Part shown: positions 62,015-64,000 of the stretch, piece by piece
How positions within the stretch are numbered: position 1 is the stretch's first letter
How the letters are laid out: the number at the start of each line of letters is the position of its first letter
DNA from: Strongyloides papillosus
Taxonomy: Eukaryota; Nematoda; Chromadorea; Rhabditida; Strongyloididae
Assembly (NCBI GenBank): GCA_005656395.1
Contig: SRSI01000078.1
Span: forward strand, 496,001-560,000
Length of the DNA stretch: 64,000 nucleotides
Direction: 5' to 3'
Translations under genes and position numbers: made by a program
The notes under the pieces: generated by a model
The model's input: only the letters and a program-made list of their open reading frames with translations
Database searches by the model: none
Told to the model about the DNA's origin: nothing

Positions 62015-62854
62015 ATGACTAATTTCTCAATTGGTAAATTGTTATTTAACACAATTTTATTTTTTTTTCAACTCACAACAATATTATCACTAAATATAAA
62101 AAACACAATTAATTTGGGTTCACTTGTTAAACGTAAGAAAAATTTTTTATTATTTTTAAATAACATATATTTTTTACAGAATACTCAGACAATGATGTTG
62201 CAATGCTTTATAAATTAAAATGTCAAAATCAAATTACTCCAATTAACAATTCAATTATTTGGATGTATAATAATAGTGAGATACTTCCACCAAATTTAAA
62301 TGATAAGGATAAATCAACATTATTGTATGTTGCTTTTTAAAAATTTCTAGATTATTATCTTTTTTTATAGGATATCAAATATAACAGAAAAAGATACAGG
62401 ATTGTATGATTGTTGTGTTCTTGATGTTGATAACATGTATATATGTTATCGTCAAACTCTTCGTGTCCTCTACAAAGCGCCAGTATTTGCAATTGATATG
62501 AGAGCAAAAAATAGTACAATAATTCAGAAAAATGCAAATGTATATCTTTGGTTGTTTAATGACTCTTTCTCAAATATTAATTGTTCATTTAACGAAAAAA
62601 TTTTACCTTCGAATGTTTTTACAAATATTGCCAATTTACCCCCTGATATATCATTGGAGTATAAGGATATGTTTATCAATAAAACATCACTAGAAAATAC
62701 TGGTAATTATAGTTGTATTGGATCTGCAATTAATAGAAGAGTGACGATTTCATTTTACATTCATATTAATTCTTCGTCATATATCCAAAAAAATGTACTT
62801 ATCACGGGCGTAATATTTTTTATAATATTTTTTGTTCATTTGATAATGCAATGA
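62015..62854 (+). CDS. Two-immunoglobulin-domain membrane protein (ZIG-like)
   Basis: Three exons: 62015..62132, 62180..62324 and 62371..62854, short introns of 47 and 46 bp, all phases joining; 248 aa. The N-terminus (FNTILFFFQLTTILS) is a signal peptide. Ig domain 1 has the LKCQN cysteine, IIWMYNNSE tryptophan and the D-x-G-x-Y-x-C motif (KDTGLYDCCV). Domain 2 has NCSFN and NTGNYSCIGSA; its core Trp is not obvious. Several N-x-S/T sites occur. The C-terminus (VLITGVIFFIIFFVHLIMQ) is hydrophobic to the end, so it is a membrane anchor or a GPI signal. Size and architecture match nematode zig proteins (two Ig domains; zig-1 is membrane-bound), involved in neuronal maintenance and adhesion; orthology is unproven. 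Confidence 0.82.
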
Positions 62855-64000
62855 TAACTGTTTTCATACAACAATCTTTTTTAATAAAATTATAAATTTT
62901 ATTATATCATCTTCTTATTCAACAAAAAAAAGAAAGATCTATTTTCATGTAAAACTATTGTATATGCTTATAAATTAACCATGCACTGTAATCACAGAAA
63001 GTCTGCTGATAAATGGATAGAACATACATCAAAAGTTGCTAATTGTATTGATAGCGTCATTAAATAAAAGAGAACATATGCTACTTCATGATTGTCTTTA
63101 ACTACGTGCTTTGTAAATGGATGTTCAGAAGCTGAATTATATTGGAGTTGAAAGTCAACTTTACTTACCTAACTTTTCACAAATAGATTACATTTAGCTC
63201 AAGATTATGAAGTGGTATTTAGAGAAATAGACTTCCATTAATTTAAATGGCGTAAAACTTGATATCATTTAATTTTTCACTCCGGAGATCATAATTACTT
63301 ACTAAATGAAATTTCAAAAGAGTCGTTAGATTAACAACTTTCTAGAAAATTACTAAATATTCATGTTTCGTACAATCTCTTTGAGAAAACGATAATGATA
63401 AGTATTTTAAACAGTTATAATTTTATATTTAATGATATATTATTTTACAATTTCTGCGAATAATTATTAAAAATAGTTATCCTGTAGATTATAGAAACAA
63501 AAGAGTAATTTTACATAATATAAAAGATAGTGATAATTGTGCAAAGAATATCTATTATCTGTATGCAAAACCTTTTTTTCTAATAATTTCATACTGTAAG
63601 TAGTAATTAAAATCCATTTTTTCTGTAGCAAACATAAAATACACGGTGGTAAACATTATATTTATCAGATGAGTGAATAAATTTAATATATCACTACTAT
63701 TTGTTAAAATTTAGAATATCCTAAAAAGATACTTTTACCATTTTTAACCCAAAAAGAAAATTTATGATAAAAATAATGGCTTGTTTTTTGATATATCTGC
63801 TCTCATTAAATGTCTCTAATAAATATGTTTCAAGTACACAACATTAGAGCCTTAAATATTTTAATGAAAACTTTTAAAAAATAAACAATAAAGTTAAATA
63901 TAATTTATTTTACCTCTTCAACATATGTTACTTAAAATAAAAAATTTTTTTGTTTAAACACTTTCTGTGAAATATTTATTGCATTCAATTTCCTTGTTTT
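62855..64000. other. AT-rich 3' flank
   Basis: About 1.1 kb to the end of the window. The stretch 62980..63330 is somewhat less AT-rich but has stops in all frames and no recognised similarity. AATAAAATTATAAA shortly after the Ig-domain stop (about 62883) may serve as its polyadenylation signal. Confidence 0.45.

Overview
The window looks like nuclear DNA of a parasitic or free-living nematode, most likely a Strongyloides-type (Strongyloididae) worm. The base composition is extremely AT-rich. Introns of about 40-60 bp sit next to a few longer ones, with donors of the GTAAGT/GTATGT type and acceptors of the T-rich TTTTAG type. Many start codons lie just after an acceptor-like T-tract plus AG, as expected for spliced-leader trans-splicing. 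The nearest recognisable homologues are nematode genes (daf-18, rab-39, wdfy-2, mup-2/troponin T). The genus is an inference from composition and gene structure.

Layout. (1) 0-17 kb: the 3' end of a receptor-tyrosine-kinase-like gene whose DFG motif has become GLG; a MAPKAP kinase (p38 effector); then, after about 7.5 kb without genes, a PTEN/DAF-18 phosphatase with a very long C-terminal tail. (2) 17-24 kb: gene-free, but holding a decayed Merlin (IS1016/ISXO2-like) transposase and a dispersed repeat. (3) 24-31 kb: a compact gene cluster: MIF; a secreted nematode protein; a head-to-head pair of V-ATPase membrane-sector proteins (RNASEK and subunit e); and a tail-to-tail pair, rab-39 and wdfy-2, both endosomal trafficking genes. 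(4) 34-41 kb: a nucleotide-sugar transporter, a hAT fossil, and a NIM1-family kinase ending in a CaaX-like box. (5) 41-48 kb, minus strand: troponin T, with a large uncharacterised same-strand gene nested in its first intron, a 12-nt microexon, and an orphan upstream exon that fits as an alternative first exon. (6) 50-60 kb: a transposon graveyard with four mariner-type pieces, two hAT-type elements, a TTA-flanked MITE and diverged tandem repeats. One mariner sits inside an exon of a serpentine-receptor pseudogene, and removing it together with one TA restores the reading frame. (7) 62-63 kb: a two-Ig-domain membrane protein.

How the genes relate: several encode membrane trafficking or acidification functions (V-ATPase e, RNASEK, RAB-39, WDFY-2) or signalling (MAPKAPK, DAF-18, NIM1). 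There is no sign of a bacterial-style operon. I found no wholly new biological system. The best leads are the mariner-interrupted receptor, the interleaved troponin T locus, the paired V-ATPase genes, the CaaX-ended NIM1 kinase and the GLG pseudokinase. All coordinates and splice sites were worked out by eye from reading-frame continuity and consensus signals; no alignments or searches were run.
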